From Empedobacter stercoris (GTDB lineage: Bacteria; Bacteroidota; Bacteroidia; Flavobacteriales; Weeksellaceae): a DNA stretch of 64,000 bases. A model generated the notes under the pieces. The model did no database searches. It had not been told where the DNA came from and worked only from the letters and a program-made list of their open reading frames with translations. The translations under genes and the position numbers were made by a program. Each line of letters opens with the position of its first letter. Position 1 is the first letter of the stretch. This document shows, one piece after another, positions 18,182 through 26,909 of this stretch. The stretch spans positions 62,001 to 126,000 of the forward strand of contig NZ_JACXZC010000001.1 in NCBI RefSeq assembly GCF_020281205.1, in the 5' to 3' direction.

Positions 18182-18931
18182 ATGAAAAGAACAGTCTTCA
18201 TTACCGGAGCAACATCTGGCATAGGAATGGCGACAGCAAAGAAATTAGCACCAAATTACCGTTTAATTTTATGTGGACGTCGTCAAGAACGATTAGATGA
18301 AATTCAAGCAGAATTGAGTCAACTAACTGAAGTGAAAACCATTCAATTTGATGTTCGTAACAAAGAAGCTGTTTTTCAAGCAGTAGAAAGTTTAGAGAAC
18401 GAATGGAAAAATATTGATGTGTTAATTAATAATGCAGGAAATGCACATGGGTTAGCACCTTTCGACTCTGCTGATGTAGAGGATTTGGAAGCAATGATTG
18501 ATATCAATGTTAAAGGATTAATTTATGTTTCTAAAGCGATTATTCCATTGTTAAAACAATCAAATCATGCACATATTGTCAATCTTTCTTCAATCGCAGG
18601 AAAAGAAGTTTACCCTAATGGTGGCACATATTGCGCGTCTAAAGCAGCAGTAGAATCGTTGAGTAAAGGAATGCGTTACGATTTGTTACCTTACGGAATA
18701 AAAGTTTCAAATATTGCGCCTGGAGCAGTAGAAACAGAGTTTTCTTTGGTTCGTTTCAAAGGCGACGAAGAAAAAGCAGACAATGTATACAAAGGATTCG
18801 AGCCTTTACAAGCAGAAGATATTGCAAATACAATCGAGTATTTATTGCAACAACCAGAACATGTGCAAATTGCAGATGTGACTATTTTTCCAAAAGCTCA
18901 AGCTGGTGGAACAGTTATTTTAAAGAAATAA
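18182..18931 (+). CDS. Short-chain dehydrogenase/reductase (YdfG-like)
   Basis: A 249-residue NAD(P)-dependent oxidoreductase of the classical SDR family. The cofactor motif TGATSGIG is at 8-15, CGRR at 31-34 suggests NADPH preference, NNAG at 83-86 stabilises the fold, and the catalytic triad is Ser137, Tyr150 and Lys154 (YCASK). The overall pattern resembles YdfG-type 3-hydroxy acid/L-allo-threonine dehydrogenases; the true substrate is unknown. It begins 4 bp after the AsmA-like gene, implying cotranscription, and is closed by a strong terminator. Confidence 0.9.
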   Translation: MKRTVFITGATSGIGMATAKKLAPNYRLILCGRRQERLDEIQAELSQLTEVKTIQFDVRNKEAVFQAVESLENEWKNIDVLINNAGNAHGLAPFDSADVEDLEAMIDINVKGLIYVSKAIIPLLKQSNHAHIVNLSSIAGKEVYPNGGTYCASKAAVESLSKGMRYDLLPYGIKVSNIAPGAVETEFSLVRFKGDEEKADNVYKGFEPLQAEDIANTIEYLLQQPEHVQIADVTIFPKAQAGGTVILKK

Positions 18932-18954
18932 TTTTTCTTTGATCATAAATTTTT

Positions 18955-18993
18955 TAAAATGAAAAGCCTCTGTTTTAGAGGCTTTTCATTTTA
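18955..18993. terminator. Bidirectional terminator between the SDR gene and the barrel protein
   Basis: Perfect arms TAAAATGAAAAGCCTCT and complement around a short loop. The stop codon of the minus-strand barrel gene (18991-18993) lies in the right arm. Confidence 0.85.
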
Positions 18994-21357
18994 AATCCTA
19001 TTTTGTTCTGCTGTTTTTTGAACTTGTTTCGCATCCTTTACTTTCTGATTTCCGAAATTGTATTTCAAATTCAACATAAAATATTGTGTGTCGCGATAAT
19101 CTTTGAAAACCTGATTCTGATTTGCATATTTTGTTGAAATAGTATTGCGATCAGTTCTGAAAATATCATTAAATGTTAAACCTATTTCGAAACGTTTGTC
19201 CCATATTTTTTTATTCAAAATTAAGTAGGTATTTTGGGAAGAGCTGATGTTAAACGAACCTTGAATTGCTTTTGAATTGTATTGATAGCCAGCTGAAATG
19301 TTAAAGGTTTTTTCTTTATCCAAATCCAGTTGTGTATTCAAATTCAAGTGATAAAAAAATACTTCATTTTTATATTGTTGTTGTTCTGGTACAAAATAAT
19401 AGTTTTGATTGTATTCGCCCATTGCAAAGAAATTTAGTTTCCACCACGACTTTAGATTGAAATTTTTCGAAAAATTTGCTCCAAAAGCTTCTCCATTTTT
19501 GATGTTCGTAAAATGATAAACCGTTTCGAAAGTTTCAGGATTTTGAATTGAAATTTCCATTGCAGGGTCTTTCTCGTAGCGATAATACATTTCAAAATTC
19601 CAATCTTTTAAAGTGTAAGATAAACTCAAATTGTGAATAATCGTAGAAACTGCGTTTGCATCGCCTTGAAAATATGAAAATAGATTGTAATACGATTTCG
19701 AAGGATTCAAGAAATTATAATTTGGTCGATTAATTCTTTTACCATAATTCAAACCAATTTGTCCTGCGTTTTCAAAACTGTACATCAAATATATTGTTGG
19801 AAATAAGTCTGTATTTGTTCGTTTATTATGATTAATTGGGTGATCAGAAATCGTATTAATCCAAGTTGTTTCAGCTCTCAAACCAGCTTTTGCTTCCCAC
19901 TTTTTCCAGTTGTAATTTCCAGAAAGATATAAGGCGAAAATCTGTTCTTTGTAATTAAAAACATTACTTTTTTCGGGTTGATATTCGATTTGATTTTGAA
20001 TTGATTCAAAAAAATCTAAATCATTGTCATTTTTCACAAAACTATGTTTTGCTCCAGCCTCCAAACCAAAATTTTCATGAGTTAAACTATAATCAATTTG
20101 AGTAGAAAATAAATTCAATTTTTGAAGTGCAGTACTTAAAAAACGGTTTTCTTCATAAGGTTTATCTTTGAAATTTAATTTCGTTAAAACATCTTGATTT
20201 TCTTTGTAATAGCGATGACTAAAATTGTTGCTCCAAGTTAAATTGTTTTTTCTAAACTTTTTATCATAAACCAAATAGGTATTGAAATTATTTGAAGCTT
20301 CGCGACGATGATTTTGTGTTTTATAAAATGATTCGAGTTGATTATTCGTTGTATTGTAAATATTTGTCGGAACATTATAATTCCCAATTGATGCAGGGTT
20401 TCTTGATCCATTTATTCCGAACTGAAAATTTTGTAAACTATCGATTGAATATTGAGTAGCAAAATTGTAGAGATGCTGCTGTTTCGCAACTGTTCTGCGA
20501 ATCATGTCGCTCTCCCAACGTGTTTTATCATCTTGAAAAGTTACAACATCAAAATTTTTGCGAACATATTTTCCATTCACAAAATAATAATTTCCTGTCA
20601 ATTGCCATTTTTCTGTATTGTAAGACTGTGTTGTTCCCAACATTCCTTTGCTATAAATCGATTGATGATAACGCGTAGCGATTTGTCCTTTGTAACCAGA
20701 AAGTACATTTTTCTTCATTTTGATGTTGATAATCGCACTTCCAGACGCCTCATATTTAGCAGGTGGATTTGTAATGATTTCAACCGAAAAAACTGTGACA
20801 CCATCTGTATTTTCTAACAATTGTTTCAATTGATCTTCCGTCATCAAAGTTTTTTTATCATTAATCGTGATCAAAATTTGTGTGTTTCCTCTTACGCTTA
20901 ATTGATTATTTTTTAAGAGAACATTTGGTGTGTTTTTCACGATATCCCAAGCGCTAAGATTTTGTAAAGGCGTATTTTCTACATTAAATTCTATTCGGTC
21001 AATTTTTCGTTTCAACAAAGGTTTTTGAGCTGAAACAACAACATCTTTTAGGTTTATTGTTTCATCTTTTTTAATTACAATTTGAATAGATTTTGTATTA
21101 TTAGTTTGATAGGTTTCTTCAAATTCTTGGTAGCCGAATTCTTTAATATATATCGTAAATAATTTTGCTTGATGAAGTTCAAAACTGAATTCGCCATTTT
21201 CATTCGATTCAGTTATAATAGAATCTTGTGAAGGAATTTCAACTTCAATTGAACTATTTTTGATGGGTTGATTTTGCTCATCCATCAATTTTCCAGTTAT
21301 CACCTGTGCAAAAATTATGGATGGAAATAAAAGTAAGATATAAACAATTGTTTTCAT
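18991..21357 (-). CDS. Outer-membrane beta-barrel protein (TonB-dependent receptor-like, CarboxypepD_reg-like N domain)
   Basis: A 788-residue outer-membrane protein: signal peptide (MKTIVYILLLFPSIIFAQ), carboxypeptidase-regulatory-like beta-sandwich (about 19-95, VITGKLMDEQNQPIKNSSI), a plug-like segment (about 110-215, LSAWDIVKNTPNVLL, VEIITNPPAKYEASGSAIINI) and a long barrel ending in MLNLKYNFGNQ. This is the Bacteroidota outer-membrane beta-barrel family related to TonB receptors; no classical TonB box was identified. No SusD partner lies next to it. It is divergent from a histidine kinase/response regulator pair only about 100 bp away, which may control it. The cargo is unknown. Confidence 0.85.
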   Translation of the reverse strand: MKTIVYILLLFPSIIFAQVITGKLMDEQNQPIKNSSIEVEIPSQDSIITESNENGEFSFELHQAKLFTIYIKEFGYQEFEETYQTNNTKSIQIVIKKDETINLKDVVVSAQKPLLKRKIDRIEFNVENTPLQNLSAWDIVKNTPNVLLKNNQLSVRGNTQILITINDKKTLMTEDQLKQLLENTDGVTVFSVEIITNPPAKYEASGSAIINIKMKKNVLSGYKGQIATRYHQSIYSKGMLGTTQSYNTEKWQLTGNYYFVNGKYVRKNFDVVTFQDDKTRWESDMIRRTVAKQQHLYNFATQYSIDSLQNFQFGINGSRNPASIGNYNVPTNIYNTTNNQLESFYKTQNHRREASNNFNTYLVYDKKFRKNNLTWSNNFSHRYYKENQDVLTKLNFKDKPYEENRFLSTALQKLNLFSTQIDYSLTHENFGLEAGAKHSFVKNDNDLDFFESIQNQIEYQPEKSNVFNYKEQIFALYLSGNYNWKKWEAKAGLRAETTWINTISDHPINHNKRTNTDLFPTIYLMYSFENAGQIGLNYGKRINRPNYNFLNPSKSYYNLFSYFQGDANAVSTIIHNLSLSYTLKDWNFEMYYRYEKDPAMEISIQNPETFETVYHFTNIKNGEAFGANFSKNFNLKSWWKLNFFAMGEYNQNYYFVPEQQQYKNEVFFYHLNLNTQLDLDKEKTFNISAGYQYNSKAIQGSFNISSSQNTYLILNKKIWDKRFEIGLTFNDIFRTDRNTISTKYANQNQVFKDYRDTQYFMLNLKYNFGNQKVKDAKQVQKTAEQNRI

Positions 21358-21465
21358 TCAAATAGTTTTAGCAAAGTTGATTTTAAACGTCGTTTTTTTC
21401 GGTTAATGAACGGTTAACGATGCGTTAATGTGAGTTTTGTGATGAAAAACAATGTATTTTTGAGT

Positions 21466-22788
21466 ATGAATCTTTCTAAAAAATATTATTCAATTTTATT
21501 TGCGTTTGTATTGTTGATTTTAGTCGCTTTGCAAGTTTATTACATTTACAATTCGTATCGGTTAGTGGAAAAAGATATGAATAAAGAAGCTGCTGAAATT
21601 GCATTGAAAGTAATGAATGAAATGAACGAATTTCAGAAAGCAATAGATGAAGATAATTTGATCAATAGTTTTAAAAAATTATCGCACGAAAAAGGAAAAC
21701 AGTTTGATGAACTGAATGTTATTCGTTTGAACATAGATAATAATCATCAACTATTTACATCAAAAGTAGATTCGTTAATTGATTTTTATTCCAAAGAAAG
21801 AAATTATCAAATTGCGTTAAAAATGGAAATTAATTCTGTTTATGATGAAATCAATCATGTAGAATTATTACCCCAAAAACCGTTGGTCATGTATCGTTCA
21901 TCGACCAAAATAATTCATCCAAAATCGATTAATCAAAGTGTTTGGAGTTCTGATGATATAAGTAATCAAACAGATTCAGATTTAGGAATTGATAAAAGTG
22001 AGCGACATAAATACAAAATAAAATCACAAACTAACTATGAATTATTGAATTTGAATTTTTTAGTGCTCAAAAAAATAATTCCTTTGATTGTGGTGAGTTT
22101 ACTAATTATTGCATTAATCATTTTTTTATATTGGAAATCGATTCAAAATTTATCGAAACAAGAAGAAAAAATCAATCAACTGCATTTAACCATCGACTCA
22201 ATTGCGCATGAATTGAACACACCGATTACGACTATGAAATTTGCTTTACATCAAGTTCAACATAACGAAATCAAAGAAATGATAAATCGTCAAATTAATC
22301 GTTTGGAGAATACAGTTGATTCAATTTTTGTAAAAAATGATGAAAATAATGAATTGTTAGATGAAGTGATTTTAAATGAGATTATTCAGAAAATACAATT
22401 GCAATTTCCAGCAATTAATATCACGCATCAAATTATTTTTGAAAAGAATGGAAGATTGCTAACGAAAGATTTTCAACAAATTTTCCAGAATTTAATCGAA
22501 AATTCTATCAAATATGGTGCTTCTGAAATTTTATTAGATTTTAAATTTCAAAAAGAAATAACATTGAATTTTTCAGACAATGGAATAGGAATTCCTATAA
22601 ATGATTTGCCTTTTATTTTTGATAAATATTATCGAGTCGATCGCTCAATCAATCAAAATGTAAGTGGTTTGGGAATTGGATTATATCTCGTTAAAAAGAT
22701 TATTGAACGCTATTTAGGAACAATCAACGTTGAGAATAATAAAGAAAAAGGTGTTCAATTTTTAATCGTTTTGCCGAATGAAAACTAA
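21466..22788 (+). CDS. Two-component sensor histidine kinase
   Basis: A 440-residue membrane histidine kinase. The ATG at 21466 puts a short basic lead (MNLSKKYY) before transmembrane helix 1 (about 8-30); in-frame GTG 21430 or ATG 21442 would lengthen it slightly. A periplasmic sensor of about 170 residues follows, then helix 2 (about 203-223, IIPLIVVSLLIIALIIFLYW). The H box is SIAHELNTP with His248; the ATPase domain has NLIENSIKYG (N box), FSDNGIGIP (G1) and GLGIGLYLVKKI (G2). It overlaps the response regulator gene by 11 bp and is divergent from an outer-membrane barrel gene. The signal is unknown. Confidence 0.92.
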   Translation: MNLSKKYYSILFAFVLLILVALQVYYIYNSYRLVEKDMNKEAAEIALKVMNEMNEFQKAIDEDNLINSFKKLSHEKGKQFDELNVIRLNIDNNHQLFTSKVDSLIDFYSKERNYQIALKMEINSVYDEINHVELLPQKPLVMYRSSTKIIHPKSINQSVWSSDDISNQTDSDLGIDKSERHKYKIKSQTNYELLNLNFLVLKKIIPLIVVSLLIIALIIFLYWKSIQNLSKQEEKINQLHLTIDSIAHELNTPITTMKFALHQVQHNEIKEMINRQINRLENTVDSIFVKNDENNELLDEVILNEIIQKIQLQFPAINITHQIIFEKNGRLLTKDFQQIFQNLIENSIKYGASEILLDFKFQKEITLNFSDNGIGIPINDLPFIFDKYYRVDRSINQNVSGLGIGLYLVKKIIERYLGTINVENNKEKGVQFLIVLPNEN

Positions 22789-23458
22789 AATAATTTTAGT
22801 AGAAGATGATCAAGATTTGGGAACTGTTCTCAAACAATATCTTGAATTTTCTGATTTTGAAGTAATATGGTTCAATCATCCACAAAAATTATTGAATGAT
22901 TTGTCGATTGTATCTTCAGCTCAATTGATTATTTTGGATGTAATGTTACCTGAAATTGATGGTTTTTCTTTGGCAAAAGAGTTGGTTAAAACGATTTCGA
23001 TTCCTTATTTGTTTTTAACAGCAAAATCACAAAGCTTTGATCGAGTTTTAGGTTTAAAATTGGGTGCTGATGATTACATTACAAAACCTTGTGATCCTGA
23101 AGAATTGGTCTTAAGAATCAAAAATATTTTGAGAAGAAATTATCCTATTTCAGAAGAAATATTTCTAATTGGAACCTATGTTTTTAATCGAAATCAATTG
23201 ACTTTATCTTTTAAAGATGAGTTTTTTCAACTCACAGAAAAAGAAACCGAATTGTTGTTTTATTTTATTCGAAATAATCAAAAATTGGTCACACGAAAAG
23301 AAATTTTAGAAACCATTTGGGGCGAAGATGATTACTTTATGGGACGAAGTTTGGATGTTTTTATGACACGTTTGCGCAAATATTTTCAGAACGATGAAAC
23401 AATAAAATTCGAATCTGTTCGTGGAATTGGATTTAAGATCGAGTTACCTCTAAAATAA
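22778..23458 (+). CDS. OmpR/PhoB-family response regulator
   Basis: A 226-residue DNA-binding response regulator. The receiver domain (about 3-118) has the acidic pair in LVEDDQ, phospho-acceptor Asp54 in LIILDVMLP, and the conserved Lys in ITKPCDPEEL. The C-terminal winged helix (about 128-224) includes LTEKETELL, VTRKEILETIWG and SLDVFMTRLRKYF, ending with the typical RGIGFKIE hairpin. It is translationally coupled to the kinase by an 11-bp overlap. A natural candidate target is the divergent outer-membrane barrel gene, but no operator was identified. Confidence 0.94.
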   Translation: MKTKIILVEDDQDLGTVLKQYLEFSDFEVIWFNHPQKLLNDLSIVSSAQLIILDVMLPEIDGFSLAKELVKTISIPYLFLTAKSQSFDRVLGLKLGADDYITKPCDPEELVLRIKNILRRNYPISEEIFLIGTYVFNRNQLTLSFKDEFFQLTEKETELLFYFIRNNQKLVTRKEILETIWGEDDYFMGRSLDVFMTRLRKYFQNDETIKFESVRGIGFKIELPLK

Positions 23459-23482
23459 AAGCCTCTATTTAAGAGGCTTTCA
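23455..23482. terminator. Terminator between the response regulator and gdhA
   Basis: AAAGCCTCT / AGAGGCTTT hairpin with a 5-nt loop, A/T-rich on both sides. It serves the convergent genes on both strands. Confidence 0.75.
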
Positions 23483-23541
23483 TAACAAACAATTTAATTT
23501 AAACTTAGTTCGAAAACTAAATATATAAATGGATTTTTTAT

Positions 23542-24891
23542 TTATATTCCTTGCGCAATCATCGCGTCAGCAACTTTTACAAAACCTGCAATATTGGCTC
23601 CTTTGTAATAATTTATAGTACGTTGATGAGGTTCTTCTCCATACTTTTTACATTGTTGATGAATTTTTATCATAATCTCTTTTAGTCGATAATTTACTTT
23701 TTCTCTGTTCCAATTTTGACGAATCGAATTTTGAGACATTTCTAATCCAGATGTTGCGACACCACCCGCGTTTGCGGCTTTTCCAGGACCGTACAAAATA
23801 TGATGATTTAAAAAATAATGAATCGCATCTGGAGTTGTTGGCATATTTGCACCTTCTGCTACTAACGTGCATCCGTTGAGATGCAACGTTTGCGCATCTT
23901 GTAAATCTAATTCATTTTCTGTTGCACACGGTAAAGCTATATCACAAGGGGTTTTCCAAGGTGTTTGATTAGGATAAAAATTGGCTTTAGGATAATAATC
24001 AATATAAGTAGAAATACGTGCGTAATCTTCATTTTTAATTTTGAAAATGATGTTTAATTTTTCTTGATCAAAACCATCTTCATCATAAATATACCCAGAA
24101 GAATCTGAAAGTGTTACTACTTTTGCACCCATTTCGATTGATTTTTCTGCTGCATATTGTGCAACATTTCCTGCTCCTGAAATTGTAATAATTTTCCCCT
24201 CTAAATTCTCCCCTTTTTCTGCCAACATACATTCTACAAAATAAAGTAATCCATATCCAGTGGCTTCGGGACGGATTAAAGAACCTCCAAAGTCTAATCC
24301 TTTACCTGTTAAAACACCTGTAAACTCGTTTCGAATTCGTTTATACTGTCCAAACATATAACCAATTTCTCTCGCTCCAACACCGATATCTCCAGCAGGA
24401 ACATCTACATCAGCACCAATATGACGCGATAATTCTGTCATAAATGCTTGACAAAAACGCATGATTTCCATATCGGATTTTCCCTTTGGATCAAAATCTG
24501 AACCTCCTTTTCCGCCTCCCATAGGTAATGTTGTTAAACTATTTTTGAAAACTTGTTCAAAGGCTAAAAATTTTAAAATTGATAAATTAACCGAAGGATG
24601 AAAACGCAAACCGCCTTTGTATGGGCCAATAGCAGAATTCATTTGTACACGATAACCTTTATTGATTTGTATTTCTCCTTTGTCATCTACCCAAGTTACT
24701 CGAAATTGAATAACGCGTTCTGGTTCTGCAATTCGTTCCAGTATTTTAAATTTTTTATACTTTGGATGAGCATCAATAAAAGGTAATAAAGTTTCAGATA
24801 CTTCTTCTACAGCTTGCAGAAATTCTTTTTCATTCGGATTTTTTGATTGGATTGATTGAATAAAATCGTCTGTGTAAAATAAAGTATCCAT
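23542..24891 (-). CDS. gdhA: NADP-specific glutamate dehydrogenase
   Basis: A 449-residue hexameric GDH converting 2-oxoglutarate and ammonia to glutamate with NADPH. The length and KGGLRFHPSVNLSILKFLAFEQVFKN block are those of the GdhA small-hexamer group. Catalytic/substrate residues are seen in PMGGGKGGSDFDPKGKS (substrate-binding lysines) and DVDVPAGDIGVG. The Rossmann domain carries TISGAGNVAQYAAEK. ANMPTTPDA and GPGKAANAGGVATSGLEM are further family blocks. A single gene, convergent with the two-component system. Confidence 0.96.
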   Translation of the reverse strand: MDTLFYTDDFIQSIQSKNPNEKEFLQAVEEVSETLLPFIDAHPKYKKFKILERIAEPERVIQFRVTWVDDKGEIQINKGYRVQMNSAIGPYKGGLRFHPSVNLSILKFLAFEQVFKNSLTTLPMGGGKGGSDFDPKGKSDMEIMRFCQAFMTELSRHIGADVDVPAGDIGVGAREIGYMFGQYKRIRNEFTGVLTGKGLDFGGSLIRPEATGYGLLYFVECMLAEKGENLEGKIITISGAGNVAQYAAEKSIEMGAKVVTLSDSSGYIYDEDGFDQEKLNIIFKIKNEDYARISTYIDYYPKANFYPNQTPWKTPCDIALPCATENELDLQDAQTLHLNGCTLVAEGANMPTTPDAIHYFLNHHILYGPGKAANAGGVATSGLEMSQNSIRQNWNREKVNYRLKEIMIKIHQQCKKYGEEPHQRTINYYKGANIAGFVKVADAMIAQGI

Positions 24892-25026
24892 GATTTTTTG
24901 TGCTTAATTTTTTATAAAAATACAAGGAAGGTGTGTTTTTTTAATTCTTTAAATAATAAAAAGTTTCATATATTGTTAAATCAGTAATTTAGTTAGGTTA
25001 GATTGTTTAATTTGATAATTTTAGAA

Positions 25027-25054
25027 ACAAAAAAAGCAGGAAATTTTCCTGCTT
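25027..25054 (-). terminator. Terminator of the DUF937 gene
   Basis: AGCAGGA / TCCTGCT hairpin that, read on the minus strand, is followed by a run of T residues. Confidence 0.75.
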
Positions 25055-25092
25055 GATAAATTTTATATTTTTATTCAATTTAAGACATCGAA

Positions 25093-25683
25093 TTATTTTT
25101 TGAAGAATCCGCCTAAAAATCCCATCGCATCTCCAAGTCCTAATTGTCCATCTCCATCTTGATCTAATAACTTTTCAAAACCTCCTAAGTTTACACCTCC
25201 TTGATTTGATTGTGTGGAAGTTCCTCCAACTAAACCGCCTAATAATCCAGCAATTCCGTTAGAATCTAAACCTTCTGATTGCTTTTGTTTTCCTAAATAT
25301 CCCATTACAATTGGTGCTACCAAAGCTAATATTTGTGTTACTTGTCCTACACTTATACCAGATTGTTGAGAAATTGCAGACGCTACATTTTGTTGTTTAT
25401 TACCTAAAACATGATTCAAAATTCCCAAACCATCATGTTGATTTCCTCCTTGTCCTAAAAATCCAGAAAGATTATCTAAAATACTACCATCGTGTTGCTT
25501 TAACGCATTCGAAATTCCTTCTGCGCCACCAGTTTGTGCATTTTTATTTAAAGCTGATAATAAAAAAGGTACAGCCGCAGCAACAGCACTTTGTGCTTGA
25601 GATTCATTAATACTTAATTGTTTCGCAGCAGATCCAACAACTTGTTGACCAATAGCTCCTTGAATTAAATTTGTAAAGTCCAT
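25093..25683 (-). CDS. DUF937-domain protein with calcium-loop-like C terminus
   Basis: A 196-residue cytoplasmic protein made mostly of a DUF937 domain (about 1-135): alanine/glutamine-rich helices including SAVAAAVPFLLSALNKNA and VTQILALVAPIVMGYLGKQ, similar to YidB-type proteins. After a glycine-rich linker (about 140-168) the C terminus carries DQDGDGQLGLGD (about 174-185), a calcium-binding loop of the EF-hand/dockerin kind, and then GFLGGFFKK. No signal peptide is visible. The function of the family is unknown. It has its own terminator and is divergent from the SRPBCC-GyrI gene. Confidence 0.82.
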   Translation of the reverse strand: MDFTNLIQGAIGQQVVGSAAKQLSINESQAQSAVAAAVPFLLSALNKNAQTGGAEGISNALKQHDGSILDNLSGFLGQGGNQHDGLGILNHVLGNKQQNVASAISQQSGISVGQVTQILALVAPIVMGYLGKQKQSEGLDSNGIAGLLGGLVGGTSTQSNQGGVNLGGFEKLLDQDGDGQLGLGDAMGFLGGFFKK

Positions 25684-25762
25684 AAGTTTAAATTCATTTA
25701 ATCAAATATAGTATTTTAAAACATTAATTTAGATTAATATTATGAGTGCGGTAAAGTATTTC

Positions 25763-25770
25763 TATTTTTG
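25763..25770 (+). promoter_or_regulatory. Possible -7 promoter box of the SRPBCC-GyrI gene
   Basis: TATTTTTG matches TAnnTTTG 16 bp before the start codon. No convincing -33 TTG at the expected distance, so this is a weak call. Confidence 0.35.
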
Positions 25771-25786
25771 TACTTTAATTTTATAA

Positions 25787-26821
25787 ATGAAACAAATAAA
25801 TCTTCTTTTAGTAATTCTTATTGCGATTATAGCTTTGTTGCCTATCGTATTGCCAGATCGGTTTGATGAAGAAATCGAGTATGAGTTTGATGCGCCTGTG
25901 GGATTGGTTTATGATGAATTTTATAATCTTCGACAGTTTTCTAAATGGGAAAAATTTACGGCAGCTGATTCATTGACTATCAAAAAGTTTACGAATACAC
26001 AAGATGATGATGAAATTTCGGTTACGTGGGATTCTGATGATGCAGCAATTGCTTCGGGAAAAATAACGATTGATAATTTTGCAGTGAATCGTTTCGTGAA
26101 TTACACAATAAAATATGATGGTTGGGAAAAATTAGATAGTTTGAATGTGAAATTTGATCAAAATGAAAGTGGTAAAACAATCGCTAAACTAAATTATTTG
26201 AGCCAAGAGATTCCCTATTTTTACCGTTATTTCGCTTATTTCAAAAATCCAGAATCCAAGTTTCAAGAATCATTAGATAATTTAAACGAACAAGTTAAAA
26301 TACGTTTAGATAATGATAAAAAAGAAGGAAGACTAAATTATGGTGAATTCCGTATCACAGCTTTAGGAAGAACGAATTTATTAGCGATTAAAAAACAAGC
26401 TAAACTTTCTGATAAAGTGATTATGGAAAAAGTAGATGAATCTTTCGAAACCATTTATAAAGCTTTAATCAACAAGGAAGAAGGGGGGTACGATTTCGAT
26501 TTAGGTTTTCCTTATATCTATTTTACTGATTTTAATAAAGAAAAAGCTCAGGTTACTTTTTTCTCAGGAATTCAATTAATAGAGGACTTACCTTTGCAAA
26601 AAGGAATGCAAAAAGTAGTTGTGCCTGAAGGTAATTATTTATTAACCTTGCATATAGGACCACGTTCTAAACGTCATCAAACAATTACGAAAATGAAAAA
26701 CTACGCACAATCGAAAAAAATAGAATTAGGAAAACGACAATTAGAAGTGATGTTGAATGATCCAAAAGAAACAGATAGCTTAAAACTTGTTTCACGTATT
26801 TATATTCCGATTGTAAAATAA
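25787..26821 (+). CDS. Membrane-anchored SRPBCC-GyrI-like fusion protein
   Basis: A 344-residue protein with one N-terminal hydrophobic anchor (LLLVILIAIIALLPIVL). An SRPBCC/polyketide-cyclase-like domain follows (about 31-170, with the FDAPVGLVYDEFYNLRQFSKW opening typical of this fold), then a C-terminal GyrI-like/AraC effector-binding-type domain (about 180-344, KVVVPEGNYLLTLHIGP). Both folds bind small hydrophobic ligands in a cavity. There is no DNA-binding domain, so it is not an AraC regulator. The likely role is ligand or lipid sensing at the membrane; this is inference. A terminator separates it from uvrA. Confidence 0.75.
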   Translation: MKQINLLLVILIAIIALLPIVLPDRFDEEIEYEFDAPVGLVYDEFYNLRQFSKWEKFTAADSLTIKKFTNTQDDDEISVTWDSDDAAIASGKITIDNFAVNRFVNYTIKYDGWEKLDSLNVKFDQNESGKTIAKLNYLSQEIPYFYRYFAYFKNPESKFQESLDNLNEQVKIRLDNDKKEGRLNYGEFRITALGRTNLLAIKKQAKLSDKVIMEKVDESFETIYKALINKEEGGYDFDLGFPYIYFTDFNKEKAQVTFFSGIQLIEDLPLQKGMQKVVVPEGNYLLTLHIGPRSKRHQTITKMKNYAQSKKIELGKRQLEVMLNDPKETDSLKLVSRIYIPIVK

Positions 26822-26857
26822 TAAATTAGAAAGAATTAACAATTTTTAAAATAGACT

Positions 26858-26884
26858 AAGCCACAGAAATGTGGCTTTTTTTGT
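26858..26884 (+). terminator. Terminator between the SRPBCC-GyrI gene and uvrA
   Basis: AAGCCAC / GTGGCTT hairpin with a 6-nt loop followed by seven T residues. Confidence 0.8.
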
Positions 26885-26891
26885 ACTTTTG
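26884..26891 (+). promoter_or_regulatory. Likely -7 promoter box of uvrA
   Basis: TACTTTTG matches TAnnTTTG and sits 18 bp before the uvrA ATG, immediately after the preceding terminator. The -33 element would fall within the terminator hairpin and is not clear. Confidence 0.45.
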
Positions 26892-26909
26892 CAAATCTTA
26901 CAAACAAAC

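Noticed and set aside
20452-20817. 121-codon plus-strand reading frame inside the barrel gene
   Set aside because: Antisense shadow of a well-supported outer-membrane protein; no recognisable domain.
26871-26909. Upstream start for uvrA
   Set aside because: The extension lies in the preceding terminator hairpin and T run, and it is not like UvrA N termini, which match from [10 protein letters not shown].
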